Shown here piece after piece: positions 34,931 to 45,627 of a stretch of DNA of 64,000 nucleotides (the stretch's first letter is position 1; each line of letters starts with the position of its first letter). The position numbers and the translations under genes were made by a program. Under the pieces are notes generated by a model. It was not told where the DNA came from, ran no database searches, and saw nothing but the letters and a program-made list of their open reading frames with translations. Source of the stretch: Arthrobacter bussei (lineage in GTDB: Bacteria > Actinomycetota > Actinomycetes > Actinomycetales > Micrococcaceae); assembly GCF_009377195.2 (NCBI RefSeq), contig NZ_VJXX01000001.1, positions 310,001-374,000 on the forward strand. Reading direction: 5' to 3'.

Positions 34931-36565
34931 CTAGCGCTTCTGCCTGACGATCTTTTCCTGCTCGACCGAATCGGCGTCGATCGCTTCGTGCTGCTCGCTG
35001 CCGGCCCCGAAGCCATTGGCCCCGGCACCGAAGAAGCCCTGCTTGAAGTCCGTGATCTGCGTCTTCAGTTCCTCCGCCGTCGAATCCTCGAGCTTGCCCG
35101 TCTGGGCGAGCGTCGTGAGGACCTGCGACTTGTGGCCGAGGTGCTCCAGGAACTCCGTCTCGAAGCGGTTGATGTCCTCCACGGGGACGTCATCCAGGTA
35201 GCCGTTGGTACCGGCCCAGATGGACACGACCTGCTGCTCGACCGGCATCGGCGAGTACTGGCCCTGCTTCAGCAGTTCCATCAGGCGTGCACCACGCGTC
35301 AGCTGCTGGCGCGATGCGGCATCGAGGTCCGACGCGAACATCGCGAAGGCCTGCATGTCGCGGTACTGGGCGAGGTCCAGCTTCAAGGTGCCCGAGACCT
35401 TCTTCATCGACTTCACCTGGGCGGCACCGCCCACGCGGGACACCGACACGCCGACGTCCACGGCGGGACGCTGGTTGGCGTTGAAGAGGTCCGACTGCAG
35501 GAAGATCTGGCCGTCGGTGATCGAGATGACGTTGGTCGGGATGTACGCCGAGACGTCGTTCGCCTTCGTCTCGATGAGCGGGAGACCCGTCATCGAACCG
35601 GCACCGAGCTCGTCGGAGAGCTTGGCACAGCGCTCGAGCAGACGGGAGTGCAGGTAGAACACGTCGCCCGGGTAGGCTTCGCGTCCCGGCGGGCGGCGCA
35701 GCAGCAGCGACACGGCACGGTAGGCCTCGGCCTGCTTGGAGAGGTCGTCGAACACGATGAGGACGTGCTTGCCGCCGTACATCCAGTGCTGCCCGATGGC
35801 GGAACCGGCGTAGGGCGCGAGGTACTTGAAGCCCGCGGGATCGGACGCAGGGGACGCGACGATGGTCGTGTACTCCAGGGCGCCCTTGTCCTCGAGGGTC
35901 TGGCGGACGGCGGCGATGGTGGACGCCTTCTGGCCGATCGCGACGTAGATGCAGCGGACCTGCTTGTTCACGTCACCGGAGGCCCAGTTGGCCTTCTGGT
36001 TGATGATGGTGTCCACCGCGATCGCGGTCTTGCCGGTCTGACGGTCACCGATGATCAGCTGGCGCTGTCCGCGACCGATGGGGATCATGGCGTCGATGGC
36101 CTTGAGCCCGGTCTGCATGGGCTCGTGCACCGACTTGCGCTGTGTCACGCCGGGAGCCTGGGTCTCCAGGGCGCGGCGTCCCTCGGCGACGATCTCGCCG
36201 AGGTCGTCGATGGGCTGACCCAGCGGGTCGACGACGCGACCGAGGAAGGCATCGCCGACGGGAACCGAGAGGATCTCGCCCGTGCGGTGCACTTCCTGGC
36301 CTTCTTCGATGCCGTTGTAGTCACCGAGGACGACGACACCGATCTCGCGGGTGTCGAGGTTCTGGGCGAGTCCGAGCGTGCCGTCCTCGAACCGCAGCAG
36401 CTCGTTGGCCATGACCGAGGGAAGTCCCTCGACACGGGCAATGCCGTCGCTGGCGGTGGTCACGCGGCCGACTTCGACGCGCTCCGCGTTCCCGGGCTCG
36501 TAGGACGCCGCAAAGTCGTTCAACGCACTACGGACGTCTTCGGCGTTGATGGTCAATTCGGCCAT
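34931..36565 (-). CDS. atpA: F0F1 ATP synthase alpha subunit
   Basis: This 544-residue non-catalytic hexamer subunit has Walker [18 protein letters not shown] and the C-terminal helical domain. The C-terminal tail (about 515-544) is rich in Gly and Glu. An AGGAG-type site precedes ATG 36565. Confidence 0.97.
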   Translation of the reverse strand: MAELTINAEDVRSALNDFAASYEPGNAERVEVGRVTTASDGIARVEGLPSVMANELLRFEDGTLGLAQNLDTREIGVVVLGDYNGIEEGQEVHRTGEILSVPVGDAFLGRVVDPLGQPIDDLGEIVAEGRRALETQAPGVTQRKSVHEPMQTGLKAIDAMIPIGRGQRQLIIGDRQTGKTAIAVDTIINQKANWASGDVNKQVRCIYVAIGQKASTIAAVRQTLEDKGALEYTTIVASPASDPAGFKYLAPYAGSAIGQHWMYGGKHVLIVFDDLSKQAEAYRAVSLLLRRPPGREAYPGDVFYLHSRLLERCAKLSDELGAGSMTGLPLIETKANDVSAYIPTNVISITDGQIFLQSDLFNANQRPAVDVGVSVSRVGGAAQVKSMKKVSGTLKLDLAQYRDMQAFAMFASDLDAASRQQLTRGARLMELLKQGQYSPMPVEQQVVSIWAGTNGYLDDVPVEDINRFETEFLEHLGHKSQVLTTLAQTGKLEDSTAEELKTQITDFKQGFFGAGANGFGAGSEQHEAIDADSVEQEKIVRQKR

Positions 36566-36659
36566 CTCAGTCCCTGCTCTCCTGTGTTGTGGTCACCGTA
36601 GGATGCGTGGCGACCGATGGGTGATTCAGTGTGTGTGACACGGAACGGGGCGCGAACGC

Positions 36660-37471
36660 CTATCCCGCCAGCTTCCGGCGGAGCTCCGACAGCCTCGTGA
36701 CGACGGTCGAATCGACCATCTCGTCACCGACGCTCACGCGGACGCCACCGATGAGGGCCGGATCGACCTTCACATTGACTTTCAACTGGCGGCCGTACAT
36801 GGCGTTCAGGCCTGCCTCGAGGCGCTCGAACTGGCTCGCCGTCAGCGGACGGGTGACGCTGACGTCGGCGATCCAGCGCTGCTGACGCGCCGCGACCAGT
36901 TCCAGGAACCGCCCGACCAGCGCAGCGGGCTTGAGTCCGCGCGGCGACCGGACGGCCTGCGTGATGAGCAGGCGGCTCGCAGGACCTGCGTTCGGCACGA
37001 GCTTGAGGCCGAGGGTGACCTTCGACTCCGGCGACGCCTGCGCCTCGGAGAGCGCCCTCTGCAGGGCGTGGTCGGATCCGACGACCTGGATGAAGGAGTA
37101 CAGCTCGTTCTCGAGCTGCTCCAGACCCTCCACGCCGCTGCCCTGCTCGGCGACCGAGATCACCACGGTGGCCGCCAGGGTCTCCAGCGCGTCACCGATG
37201 TCACGGGCGTTGGCCCAGCGCTCACCGACGAGGTCACGCACGACTCCGGCCGCCTCCGGGGACACGCGTCCGGCGATCAGTTGATCGACGAGCACGGCCT
37301 TGTCCTTCCCGGTGCGGGACGGGTCCGTCAGCGCGCGGCGGAGGCCTGCGTTGCTGTCGAGGATCGCCAGGACGCCGAACAGGTCCTCGGCCAGCGCGAG
37401 GTTCGCGCCGGCCAGGCGTGACTCGAGTCCTTCACGGACCGTTGCCAGGGAGACGCTCGATACTCCGGCCA

Positions 37472-37472
<1 letters not shown>
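36660..37472 (-). CDS. atpH: F0F1 ATP synthase delta subunit
   Basis: This 270-residue peripheral-stalk subunit connects F1 to subunit b. The C-terminal V-R-V-G-D-E-x-x-D-x-x-V, followed by S-E-L-R-R-K-L, is the OSCP signature. It is longer than the ~180 residues of E. coli; the actinobacterial form without b fusion is usual here. ATG shares one base with the atpF stop (TAATG). Confidence 0.94.
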
Positions 37473-38026
<554 letters not shown>

Positions 38027-38073
38027 TCACCCGTCTTTCTTCAACTGGTCTTCGGTCGGTCAGGACGGCTGTG

Positions 38074-38289
38074 TCAGGCGCCGATGACGAAGGCGAAGAC
38101 GAGGCCCAGGATCGCGAGGGCTTCGGTCAGCGCCAGGCCGAGGAAGGCGATGGGCTGGAGGACACGCTGTGCCTCAGGCTGGCGAGCCACGCCATTGATG
38201 TAGGCCGCGAAGACGAGACCCACACCGATACCACCGCCGATTGCGGAGAGACCGTATCCAACGAGGTTGAGGCTACCCTGTACTTCCAT
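38074..38289 (-). CDS. atpE: F0F1 ATP synthase c subunit
   Basis: This 71-residue proton-carrying ring subunit is a two-helix hairpin. The loop A-R-Q-P-E joins the helices and the essential acidic residue lies in A-L-T-E-A-L. GAAAGGA precedes ATG 38289 by five bases. No Na-binding pattern is visible, so H+ coupling is likely. Confidence 0.97.
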   Translation of the reverse strand: MEVQGSLNLVGYGLSAIGGGIGVGLVFAAYINGVARQPEAQRVLQPIAFLGLALTEALAILGLVFAFVIGA

Positions 38290-38364
38290 TGTGTTCCTTT
38301 CAAGATGCCGCCTTGGTGCGACAGGTTGTTTGGGATCATCCCCGACGGGGAAGACATGTGTGAA

Positions 38365-39186
38365 TCAGTGGGCGTCGGCGTGCAGTGCGCCTTCGATGTA
38401 GATCGCGGCCAGCAGCGTGAAGACGTAGGCCTGCAGGATCATGATCAGGGCCTCGAGCATGTACATCGCGACGGATCCGACGAGGACCAGGACGCTGGTT
38501 CCCTGCAGCAGGATGTTGCCCGTCATAACCATGTACTCGATGGCCGATCCCGCGAGGGTCACGATCAGGTGGCCTGCGAGCATGGTGGCGAAGAGTCGGA
38601 GCGAGTGCGTGACCGGCCGGACGATGAAGTTCGAGATGATCTCGATCGGCACCACGATGAGCAGGATGTACCAGGGGACGCCCGAGGGGACCACGGCCAG
38701 CTTGAAGTAGCGGATGCCGTGCCTCTTCAGGCCGATGCCGACCCAGAGGAAGAAGAAGATGGCGGCGATGCCGTAGGCGCTGCCGGGGTGCGAGAACGTC
38801 GGCAGCTGCAGGAAGGGAACCGCACCGAAGATGTTGTTCACCAGCACGAAGAAGAAGGCGGTGAAGAGCCACGGCACGTACTTCAGGAATTCCTTGCCGC
38901 CGATGATGTCCTTGCCGATGGAGTTCCGGACGAATCCGTAGGCGGACTCCCCCAGGAACTGCAGCTTGCCGGGTACCAGTTGGTTCCGCCTGGAGGCGAC
39001 GAGGAAGAAGGCGGCGATGAGGACCACCGAGAGGATGGTCAGCAGCATCTGCTTCCCGAACCCGCCCTCGAGGAGGACGCCGTACTCCCCGCCCCAGGGC
39101 AGGATGTCCCGGTAGTGGGTGTCATCGATAGTCGGGGCTACGAATCCCTCTTCGGTAGTTGCGGCCGGGAGCGCAAGCGCGATCAA
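38365..39186 (-). CDS. atpB: F0F1 ATP synthase a subunit
   Basis: This 273-residue membrane subunit forms the proton half-channels. The essential Arg is in S-L-R-L-F-A-T-M-L-A-G-H, and five to six hydrophobic segments are seen. The start is TTG 39186, supported by GAGAGGA six bases upstream. First of the eight structural genes B-E-F-H-A-G-D-C. Confidence 0.95.
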   Translation of the reverse strand: MIALALPAATTEEGFVAPTIDDTHYRDILPWGGEYGVLLEGGFGKQMLLTILSVVLIAAFFLVASRRNQLVPGKLQFLGESAYGFVRNSIGKDIIGGKEFLKYVPWLFTAFFFVLVNNIFGAVPFLQLPTFSHPGSAYGIAAIFFFLWVGIGLKRHGIRYFKLAVVPSGVPWYILLIVVPIEIISNFIVRPVTHSLRLFATMLAGHLIVTLAGSAIEYMVMTGNILLQGTSVLVLVGSVAMYMLEALIMILQAYVFTLLAAIYIEGALHADAH

Positions 39187-39268
39187 CGCGTTTCCTCTCT
39201 GCAGTGTCCATCGTTGGGCAAGATCTGTTCGGCCGCGTGACTGGTCCGACTCGTTGAGTTATGGGGAG

Positions 39269-39586
39269 TCACTCGGGTCCTGTACCGGCACCGGGCGTCG
39301 GCCGGGATCCGCTCTGCGGATTCGGCGTGTGGTCCCGGGTGAGGTTGTGCATGTGGGAGAGGTAGAAACCGCCCGCTGCACCTAAGAACGCTCCCGCCAG
39401 CACCAACCAGCGCGTGTCGAGGAGATTATCCAGCCACCAGCCTATCAAACTCCACACCAGGATCCCGCCAATGATGTAGCTGAAGACGGCCATCCCGGCG
39501 TTGTAGCCGCCGTTGGAATAGCGGGCGTCGCCGCTTCCTGACGGTGTGTCGGGACCCTCGGTCGGTTCCTGTCCTGTCGTCGGCAT
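39269..39586 (-). CDS. Small ATP-synthase-associated membrane protein (AtpZ/AtpI-like)
   Basis: This 105-residue protein has two membrane segments (about 34-49 and 60-77) separated by G-W-W-L-D, after a hydrophilic N-terminus. This is the AtpZ-type arrangement, found ahead of atpB and thought to aid c-ring assembly or ion uptake. ATG 39586 lies one base after the preceding gene's stop (TGACATG). Confidence 0.7.
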   Translation of the reverse strand: MPTTGQEPTEGPDTPSGSGDARYSNGGYNAGMAVFSYIIGGILVWSLIGWWLDNLLDTRWLVLAGAFLGAAGGFYLSHMHNLTRDHTPNPQSGSRPTPGAGTGPE

Positions 39587-39587
39587 G

Positions 39588-40196
39588 TCAGTGTCCCTCC
39601 GGTCCGTGCGGGGTGGGCAGGGCATCGGCCGGTCCTTGCCCGGAGCGCTGTGCGGGTACGTGCCCGACCCGCGACCCGGGCTCCTCGCCGTCGCCGTACA
39701 GGGGGGTGCGGAGGCGCGAGAACGCGACGACCTCGGCAACCTGCCAGGCGATGACGGTGGCGAGTGCGCCGCTGAAGAACCAGGTGCGGTCCAGCCAGCC
39801 CGGTGTCCCCAGGAAGAACAGCACGGCGGCGAAACCCACGACCTTGATGGCGTAGGTGACGGCGAAGAGGCCGAGTGCCCCGGACGGGTTCGTGCGGCCC
39901 GCGTAGTGGCCGATGAGGAGGCTGATCCCGAAGAACGCGATCACGAGTGCCGCTCCGGAGAGGACGCTGAGCCCGGCTGCGGGCGACGTCGCCACGGTCG
40001 CGACGACGGCCAGGACGACGGCGATCGCTCCCCCGGCCGCGGCGCTCCGTGCCAGGATCCCCAGCCAGGGTGACGCCGTCGCCCCCGATGCGGGCACGAT
40101 GTTCGCCTGGTCGGGTCCTGTGGCCGGCTCGTCCGGTCGTGGCACGTCGTGTCCGCTCTGTCGGCTGCGCCGTCCGGCGCCCTGCTGGTCCTCCAC
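39588..40196 (-). CDS. ATP synthase protein I-like membrane protein
   Basis: This 202-residue protein has four hydrophobic segments (about 48-66, 75-93, 107-127, 137-158) flanked by hydrophilic, Pro/Gly-rich ends. Position directly before the AtpZ-like gene and atpB matches the AtpI slot. Start GTG 40196 is provisional; the first ~40 residues are low complexity. Homology itself is weak by eye. Confidence 0.6.
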   Translation of the reverse strand: MEDQQGAGRRSRQSGHDVPRPDEPATGPDQANIVPASGATASPWLGILARSAAAGGAIAVVLAVVATVATSPAAGLSVLSGAALVIAFFGISLLIGHYAGRTNPSGALGLFAVTYAIKVVGFAAVLFFLGTPGWLDRTWFFSGALATVIAWQVAEVVAFSRLRTPLYGDGEEPGSRVGHVPAQRSGQGPADALPTPHGPEGH

Positions 40197-40403
40197 CGAC
40201 GGCGTCGGGAGGCCTGTACCGGATCGACGGGACGAAGGATCACCGCGCCCGGCGCATGGAATTCTACCGTACCGGCGCTGCGACGCCTGTGCCGTCCGCT
40301 GTCCGGTGCGCGTTCCGGACGCTCCGCCGGCCGTCCACGGCGATCCACCGCCCCCGGCGGCACACGGGTCCAGGGGTTCCCGCCGCCCGTGCCACGGTGG
40401 CCG

Positions 40404-41429
40404 CTAACAGGCGCCGGCGGCGACCCGTCGGCGGGCCGCCGCGCGGAAGATCCGCGGCGAGTAGAGGTACAGGGCGACGACGACCGCGGCGAACAGGGAC
40501 GCGGACACCGCGAGCGGCGCGGGCGCCGTGGCGAGCACGAAGCCCGCTGCACCGGTCAGGGCGGACAGCACGGAGACGAGGACCGAGACCTGCACGTGGG
40601 AGAGGCCCGTGTCCGTGAGGCGCTGGTACACGTGCTGGCGGTGCGCCGTCGAGAGGCGTTCGCCGCGCCGCGCGCGCCGGAGGAATGTGGTGAACGTGTC
40701 GGCGAGGTAGATGAGGACCGGCGAGAGGAGGTACTCCAGGTACACCCCTGCGAGCAGGCCCGTGACGGCGATCGCCGCGATGGAGGCGCCGAGCAGATAG
40801 CTGCCGACGTCGCCGAGGAAGACGAATCCGCGGCCGAGGTTCCAGGGCAGGAAACCCGCGAAGGCCGCCGCCACCACGAGGCCGGCGACGGTGAGCCAGA
40901 GCTGGTCGGCCAGCACACCGGCCCACGCGTAGAAGAGGCCGACCACCGAGCCGTGCATGCCGGAGATGCCGTTGATGCCGTCCATGAAGTTGGCTGCGTT
41001 GATGTAGGTGGCGACCGCGATGGCGCCGACCGGGATCCACCAGTAGCTGCTGTCGTCGATCGTCGTCGCCAGGGCGGCGGTGCCGACCGCACCGATGAGC
41101 AGCTGCGTCGCCAGCCTGACCCGGACGGAGAGTCCGCGGAAGTCCTCGATCCACCCCAGGGCGGACGCCGCGGCCACCAGCACGAGGATCACGAGGATCA
41201 GCGACCGGTCGACGGCGACGAGGCCCGTCGCGAGCGAGAGGACGAGTGCCACGAGGATGGCGAGCGAGACCGCGAGGCCCATGCCGCGAAGGACGACCGT
41301 GCTGTGCGACGAGCGGGTGTTCGGGATGTCGATCACGCCGAGCCGCCGGAGCAGCGGCTTGACGGCGAAGGGCAGCAGGAGCGAGAGGACCAGCGCGGTC
41401 AGGCCGATCACGACCAGCAGCGTGGTCAT
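40404..41429 (-). CDS. Polyprenyl-phosphate sugar-1-phosphate transferase (WecA/MraY family)
   Basis: This 341-residue integral membrane enzyme transfers a sugar-1-phosphate (GlcNAc-1-P in WecA) from its nucleotide carrier to polyprenyl phosphate, starting surface-glycan synthesis. Key segments are N-F-M-D-G-I-N-G-I (catalytic Asp), F-L-G-D-V-G-S-Y-L-L-G and the cytosolic loop S-T-A-H-R-Q-H-V-Y-Q-R-L. About ten membrane segments. ATG 41429 overlaps the upstream stop by four bases. The mycobacterial gene at this position is wecA-like (rfe). Confidence 0.9.
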   Translation of the reverse strand: MTTLLVVIGLTALVLSLLLPFAVKPLLRRLGVIDIPNTRSSHSTVVLRGMGLAVSLAILVALVLSLATGLVAVDRSLILVILVLVAAASALGWIEDFRGLSVRVRLATQLLIGAVGTAALATTIDDSSYWWIPVGAIAVATYINAANFMDGINGISGMHGSVVGLFYAWAGVLADQLWLTVAGLVVAAAFAGFLPWNLGRGFVFLGDVGSYLLGASIAAIAVTGLLAGVYLEYLLSPVLIYLADTFTTFLRRARRGERLSTAHRQHVYQRLTDTGLSHVQVSVLVSVLSALTGAAGFVLATAPAPLAVSASLFAAVVVALYLYSPRIFRAAARRRVAAGAC

Positions 41430-43435
41430 GGCGTCGTCCTGCCGGAACCCGAGGTAGAGGACGCGGACGGACGGGACGCCGCGGAACGCGCGTCCTGATC
41501 CTGATCCTGATCCTGATCGTGATCCTGATCCTCCGAGCGGGCGTGGCCGCGGGAGGTCGATCCGGCGGTGGCCTGCAGCTCCGTCGCCGCATCGAGGGAG
41601 GCGATGCTCCGGTGATCGTGGCCGAAGCCGCCCTCGGCCTTCCACGCCTGGAGGTCCAGCTGCTGCGGATCGAGGGCCACGACGGAGGTGTGCGAGATCT
41701 TGGGATGCAGCGGGCGCGAGTCGTCCTCCCCGACGCCCATGAGGTCCTCGTGCATCTTCTCGCCGGGGCGCAACCCGGTGAAGACGATGTCGATGTCCTT
41801 GCCGGACATCGCGATCATCCGCTGGGCGACGTCGAGGATCCGGACCGCCTCCCCCATGTCGAGGATCAGGACCTCCCCGCCCCGGCCGATGGCACCCGCC
41901 TGCACCACGAGCTGGCACGCCTCGGGGATGGTCATGAAGAAGCGCGTCACCTCGGGGTCGGTCACCGTGATGGGGCCGCCGGTACGGATCTGCTCCGTGA
42001 ACAGCGGCAGCATGGAGCCGCGGCTGCCGATCACGTTGCCGAACCTGACGGAGACGTACTGCTGCCCGGTCCGCTGGGCATGGTGGGACGTGAGCTTCTC
42101 GGCGACGCGCTTGGAGTGGCCGAGGACGCTGGTCGGGTCCGCCGCCTTGTCCGTCGAGATGTTCACGAAGTTCGTCACCCCCACCGCGGCCGAGGCCCGC
42201 AGCACGTTCAGTGAGCCCTGGACGTTGGTCTTCCAGGCCTCCTCCGGGTACTGCTCGAGGAGGGAGACGTGCTTGAGCGCAGCGGCGTGGAACACGACCT
42301 GCGGCTTGCGGTCCTCGAAGATGTCCAGCAGCGCGTCAGCGTCCCGGATGTCCGCGAGGACGGTGTCCCGGCCGGTCAGCAGTCCGCGTCCTGTGAGGGA
42401 GATCTGCGTGGACTGCAGGCCCGTCTCGTCGCGGTCCAGCATGATCAGCTCGGCCGGGGCGAACGCGGACAGCTGGCGGCACAGCTCGGAGCCGATCGAG
42501 CCGCCCGCTCCCGTCACCAGCACGCGCTTGCCGGTGATGTAGCCGGCCACCTCGTCCGGATGGATGTCCACCGGACGGCGTCCGATGAGGTCCTCGACCG
42601 CGACCTCACGGAAGTCGGCGATGGCCGGGCCCGAGGCTCCCAGCATGTCGCGCAGTGGCGGGAGGACGAGCACCTTGATGCCGAGGCCCGCGACGAGGTC
42701 GGAGACGCGACGGACCTGGGCGGCCTCGACCCCGGCGAAGGCGATGACCAGCAGCGAGGCCTGCGTCCTCGCCACGACCTCGCGCAGATCGTCGATCCGT
42801 CCGAGGACAGGCACCGAGGACAGGCGGAGGTGCTTCTTGGCGGGGTCGTCGTCGATCAGGCCGACGGGGAAGTAGGGCGATCCGGGATCCTGCATCATGC
42901 GGACCACCAGGGAGTTGCCGAGGAAACCGGCGCCGTAGATGAGCGTCCGCTGCGCGTCCTCGCCCGGTTTGGCCTTGCTCTCCACGTACATCCGCTTGAG
43001 GTAGCGGGTCGCCGCGAGGAACATGCAGGCGAACGGGAAGGCGATGATGCCGATGCTGCGCGGGACCTCGATCACCGTGAAGAAGGCGACGCTGACGAGG
43101 ACGAGGATGACGCCGACCAGCACCGCGACGATGACGAGGAGTTTCGCCTCGTGGAAGCTGCCGAAGCTGTACCTGCCCCGGTAGAGCGCGAAACTCAGTC
43201 CGACGACCAGCTGCGCCACCACCGCGACCGTGCAGAAGGCCGCGATGCCGGGGACGTTGACCTCCTTCACGAGGAGCTCGTACCTCAGGATGAGGGCCAG
43301 GAGGATCGCGACGATCCAGGCGGCGGCGTCCAGCAGGTACTGCGACCACAGCCAGATGGCCGGTTTGTCGCCGCTCGACCCGACGGCGGTGGAGCCGGAT
43401 GTCCGGGCCGCGGCCCGTCCTTCGTTGAGTCCCAT
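41426..43435 (-). CDS. FlaA1/CapD-type NDP-sugar epimerase/dehydratase
   Basis: This 669-residue membrane-bound SDR has four N-terminal membrane helices (about 25-125), a CoA-binding-like domain (Y-G-A-G-F-L-G), then the extended SDR domain with T-G-A-G-G-S-I-G and H-S-K-R-V-A-E. It modifies UDP-GlcNAc-type sugars for polysaccharide or glycoprotein synthesis. The C-terminus contains an E-D-Q-D-H-D-Q-D low-complexity stretch encoded by 6-bp tandem repeats. ATG 43435 has AGGA nearby. Forms an operon with the wecA-like gene. Confidence 0.88.
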   Translation of the reverse strand: MGLNEGRAAARTSGSTAVGSSGDKPAIWLWSQYLLDAAAWIVAILLALILRYELLVKEVNVPGIAAFCTVAVVAQLVVGLSFALYRGRYSFGSFHEAKLLVIVAVLVGVILVLVSVAFFTVIEVPRSIGIIAFPFACMFLAATRYLKRMYVESKAKPGEDAQRTLIYGAGFLGNSLVVRMMQDPGSPYFPVGLIDDDPAKKHLRLSSVPVLGRIDDLREVVARTQASLLVIAFAGVEAAQVRRVSDLVAGLGIKVLVLPPLRDMLGASGPAIADFREVAVEDLIGRRPVDIHPDEVAGYITGKRVLVTGAGGSIGSELCRQLSAFAPAELIMLDRDETGLQSTQISLTGRGLLTGRDTVLADIRDADALLDIFEDRKPQVVFHAAALKHVSLLEQYPEEAWKTNVQGSLNVLRASAAVGVTNFVNISTDKAADPTSVLGHSKRVAEKLTSHHAQRTGQQYVSVRFGNVIGSRGSMLPLFTEQIRTGGPITVTDPEVTRFFMTIPEACQLVVQAGAIGRGGEVLILDMGEAVRILDVAQRMIAMSGKDIDIVFTGLRPGEKMHEDLMGVGEDDSRPLHPKISHTSVVALDPQQLDLQAWKAEGGFGHDHRSIASLDAATELQATAGSTSRGHARSEDQDHDQDQDQDQDARSAASRPSASSTSGSGRTTP
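41494..41535. repeat. Hexanucleotide microsatellite in coding sequence
   Basis: CCTGAT repeats four times in a row, then one CGTGAT and another CCTGAT. On the coding strand it encodes alternating Asp and Gln (or His). Copy changes keep the frame. Confidence 0.85.
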
Positions 43436-43549
43436 GATTCCTAACGGTGTCTTGCAGGCCGGGACCGCGTTCCCACCGTCGGACCTGCCGTCTCCGGGCC
43501 CGACGGTGGTGACGCGGGCCGGTCCGGCAGCAGCTGGAACACGGTGTAA

Positions 43550-43555
43550 TAGACT
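43550..43555 (+). promoter_or_regulatory. Candidate -10 for the GT2 gene
   Basis: TAATAGACT (TAGACT at 43550-43555) precedes GT2 by about 80 bp in the divergent region with the epimerase gene; TATTCT on the other strand may serve the latter. Confidence 0.35.
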
Positions 43556-43635
43556 GCTACTACCCGAGAATACTAACTGCACGGCCTGTACCAGGCCCGT
43601 CGCGCACCGCCCTGGCGCGGCCCGGAAGGACCAGT

Positions 43636-44646
43636 TTGCACGCCCCTGACGCCGGCTCTCCCCGCGTGTTCATCGTCATCACGACGTACAACCGGGCGTC
43701 CTTCCTGAAGGATCTCCTCGACTCCGTCGCTACCCTGGATCCCGCCCCGGCCGGGGTCGTCGTCGTCGACAACGCCAGCACCGACGACACCGCGGACGTG
43801 CTCGCGGGCCTCGACCTCCCCGTGCCCGTCGTCGTGCTGCGGCTGCCGGCGAATGTCGGTGGTGCGGGCGGCTTCGCGGCCGGCGTGGCCCGCGGGCTCG
43901 AGGAGGGCGCCGACTGGCTCTGGCTGATGGACGACGACGTCGTCGTCCTCCCGGACGCCCTCGCCTCCTTCCGGCCCTGGATGGCGCGCTACTCCTGCAT
44001 CCACGGTCGTCGCCTCGACCACGCCGGGCGGCCCTTCTTCTGGCAGCACCAGCTCCACGAGCGGCTCGGCGTCCATCTGCCCGTGCGCGGGGACGTCTTC
44101 GCCACCTCGCCGGTCTTCCACACGAACGTGGGCTGCTTCGAGGGGATGCTCGTCGCGGCCGACACCGTGCGGGAGACCGGCCTGCCCGACGCCCGGTTCT
44201 TCCTCAACGGCGACGACACCGCCTACGGGTGGCTGATCTCCCGGCACCACCCGGTGGCCTACGTCGACGCCTTCGTCCTCCGGAAGACCCGGGCGCAGCG
44301 GCAGATCGACCTCGGCGTGCGCCACCTCAACGACTCGAGCGACCTGTCACGGTTCTGCGGCATGCGCAACCGTGGACACCTCGCGCGCTACCTGCAGCTC
44401 CACGGCCGGTACTCCCGCCTCGGCTTCGGACTGGGTACCGTCCTCTCCGCCGGCAAGGAGATCGTCCGCCTGCTGGCGGTCGAGCACTCCGTGTCCGGGA
44501 TGTCCGCCGTGTGGCGGGGCTGGCGGGCCGCGCGCGTGATCCTGCGGGACCGGGGCTGGCGTCCCGAGCCTCCGCTGGCGGGTCCCACCGGCACAGGCAG
44601 CACAGGCGGCACAGACAGCACAGGCAGCACAGGCGGCACACGATGA
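43636..44646 (+). CDS. Glycosyltransferase family 2 with repetitive tail
   Basis: This 336-residue GT-A enzyme has F-I-V-I-T-T-Y-N-R, V-V-V-D-N-A-S-T-D, N-V-G-G-A-G-G-F (donor site) and the metal-binding W-L-M-D-D-D. These match rhamnosyl/galactofuranosyl-type GT2s. The start is TTG 43636, with AAGGA five bases upstream. The C-terminus is G-T-G-S-T-G repeats from a 9-bp DNA repeat. ATGA overlap joins it to the epimerase. Confidence 0.87.
   Translation: MHAPDAGSPRVFIVITTYNRASFLKDLLDSVATLDPAPAGVVVVDNASTDDTADVLAGLDLPVPVVVLRLPANVGGAGGFAAGVARGLEEGADWLWLMDDDVVVLPDALASFRPWMARYSCIHGRRLDHAGRPFFWQHQLHERLGVHLPVRGDVFATSPVFHTNVGCFEGMLVAADTVRETGLPDARFFLNGDDTAYGWLISRHHPVAYVDAFVLRKTRAQRQIDLGVRHLNDSSDLSRFCGMRNRGHLARYLQLHGRYSRLGFGLGTVLSAGKEIVRLLAVEHSVSGMSAVWRGWRAARVILRDRGWRPEPPLAGPTGTGSTGGTDSTGSTGGTR
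44590..44642. repeat. 9-bp tandem repeat at GT2 3' end
   Basis: About six units of [A/G]GCACAGGC run to the stop codon and overlap the next start. Length change preserves the frame. Confidence 0.85.
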
Positions 44647-45575
44647 ACTGGCTGGTCATCGGCGGCTCCGGCTTCGTCGGCCAGGAGATCCTCGGCGCGG
44701 CCCGCGCGGCGGGCATCGAGGCCCACACCGCGCCTGCACCACGGCTCAGGACGACGGCGGACACCCCGGAGACGGTCCTCGCAGACGCGCGCCGCAGCGA
44801 CGTCGCTGTGCTGACCGGGCTCATGGCGGGTCACGACGTCGTCGTCAACGCGGCGGGACTCGCGACGCCGTCCGCCGACGACAGTGCCGGGCTGAGGGGT
44901 GCGAACGCACTGCTTCCGGCCGTGCTCGCCAGGGCCGCCGGCGCCGCGGGTGTCCGCCGATTCGTCCACCTCAGCAGCGCTGCGGTCCAGGGACGCACGC
45001 CGATGCTGGACGAATCCGGCGCCGTGCAGCCCTTCTCCGCCTACTCCCGCAGCAAGGCCCTCGGCGAGCAGACCCTGGCGCTCCTGGACCAGGACGGCCT
45101 GGCGGTCGCCACGGTCCGCGCCACCTCCGTCCAGGGAGCAGGGCGGCCCACGACGGCGGCTCTTGCGCGACTCGCCCGCTCGCCGCTGGCGTCGGTGGCG
45201 GCGCCCGGCACGGCCGCCTCCCCGATCACCTCGGTGGGCGCCCTCGCGGACCTCGTGGTCGCCGTGGGGCGTCACTCCGGCGAGGTGCCCGCCGTCGTCC
45301 TGCAACCGTGGGAGGGACTGTCCGTGCGGTCCGTCCTCGAGGCCGCGGGCGGAAGACCGCGTGTCCTGCCGGCGTGGCTGTGCAGGACGGCCATCAGCGG
45401 TGGCTTCGCCACGTCGCGGCTCCTCGGCGGGAGGCTCGACGGCCATGTCCGTCGTGTCGAGCTCATGTGGTTCGGGCAGGACCAGGTTGCCGGCTGGGCA
45501 GCTGCCGAAGGGCTGGTGCCGGCGCCCCGGGTGCGGGAAGTCCTCGGAGCGGCAGCCCTGCCCGACCGGCGGTAG
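44643..45575 (+). CDS. NAD-dependent epimerase/dehydratase
   Basis: This 310-residue extended SDR has V-I-G-G-S-G-F-V-G (4-12), H-L-S-S-A-A-V-Q-G, and the catalytic Y-S-R-S-K. It likely modifies an NDP-sugar used by the neighbouring glycosyltransferase. The C-terminal substrate domain is only moderately conserved, so the product is unknown. ATGA overlap with the GT2 gene. Confidence 0.85.
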   Translation: MNWLVIGGSGFVGQEILGAARAAGIEAHTAPAPRLRTTADTPETVLADARRSDVAVLTGLMAGHDVVVNAAGLATPSADDSAGLRGANALLPAVLARAAGAAGVRRFVHLSSAAVQGRTPMLDESGAVQPFSAYSRSKALGEQTLALLDQDGLAVATVRATSVQGAGRPTTAALARLARSPLASVAAPGTAASPITSVGALADLVVAVGRHSGEVPAVVLQPWEGLSVRSVLEAAGGRPRVLPAWLCRTAISGGFATSRLLGGRLDGHVRRVELMWFGQDQVAGWAAAEGLVPAPRVREVLGAAALPDRR

Positions 45576-45627
45576 TCGTCGGAGCAGCGCCCCTGCGCGC
45601 CCCGGCGCGCGGACGGTCGATGTGGGC

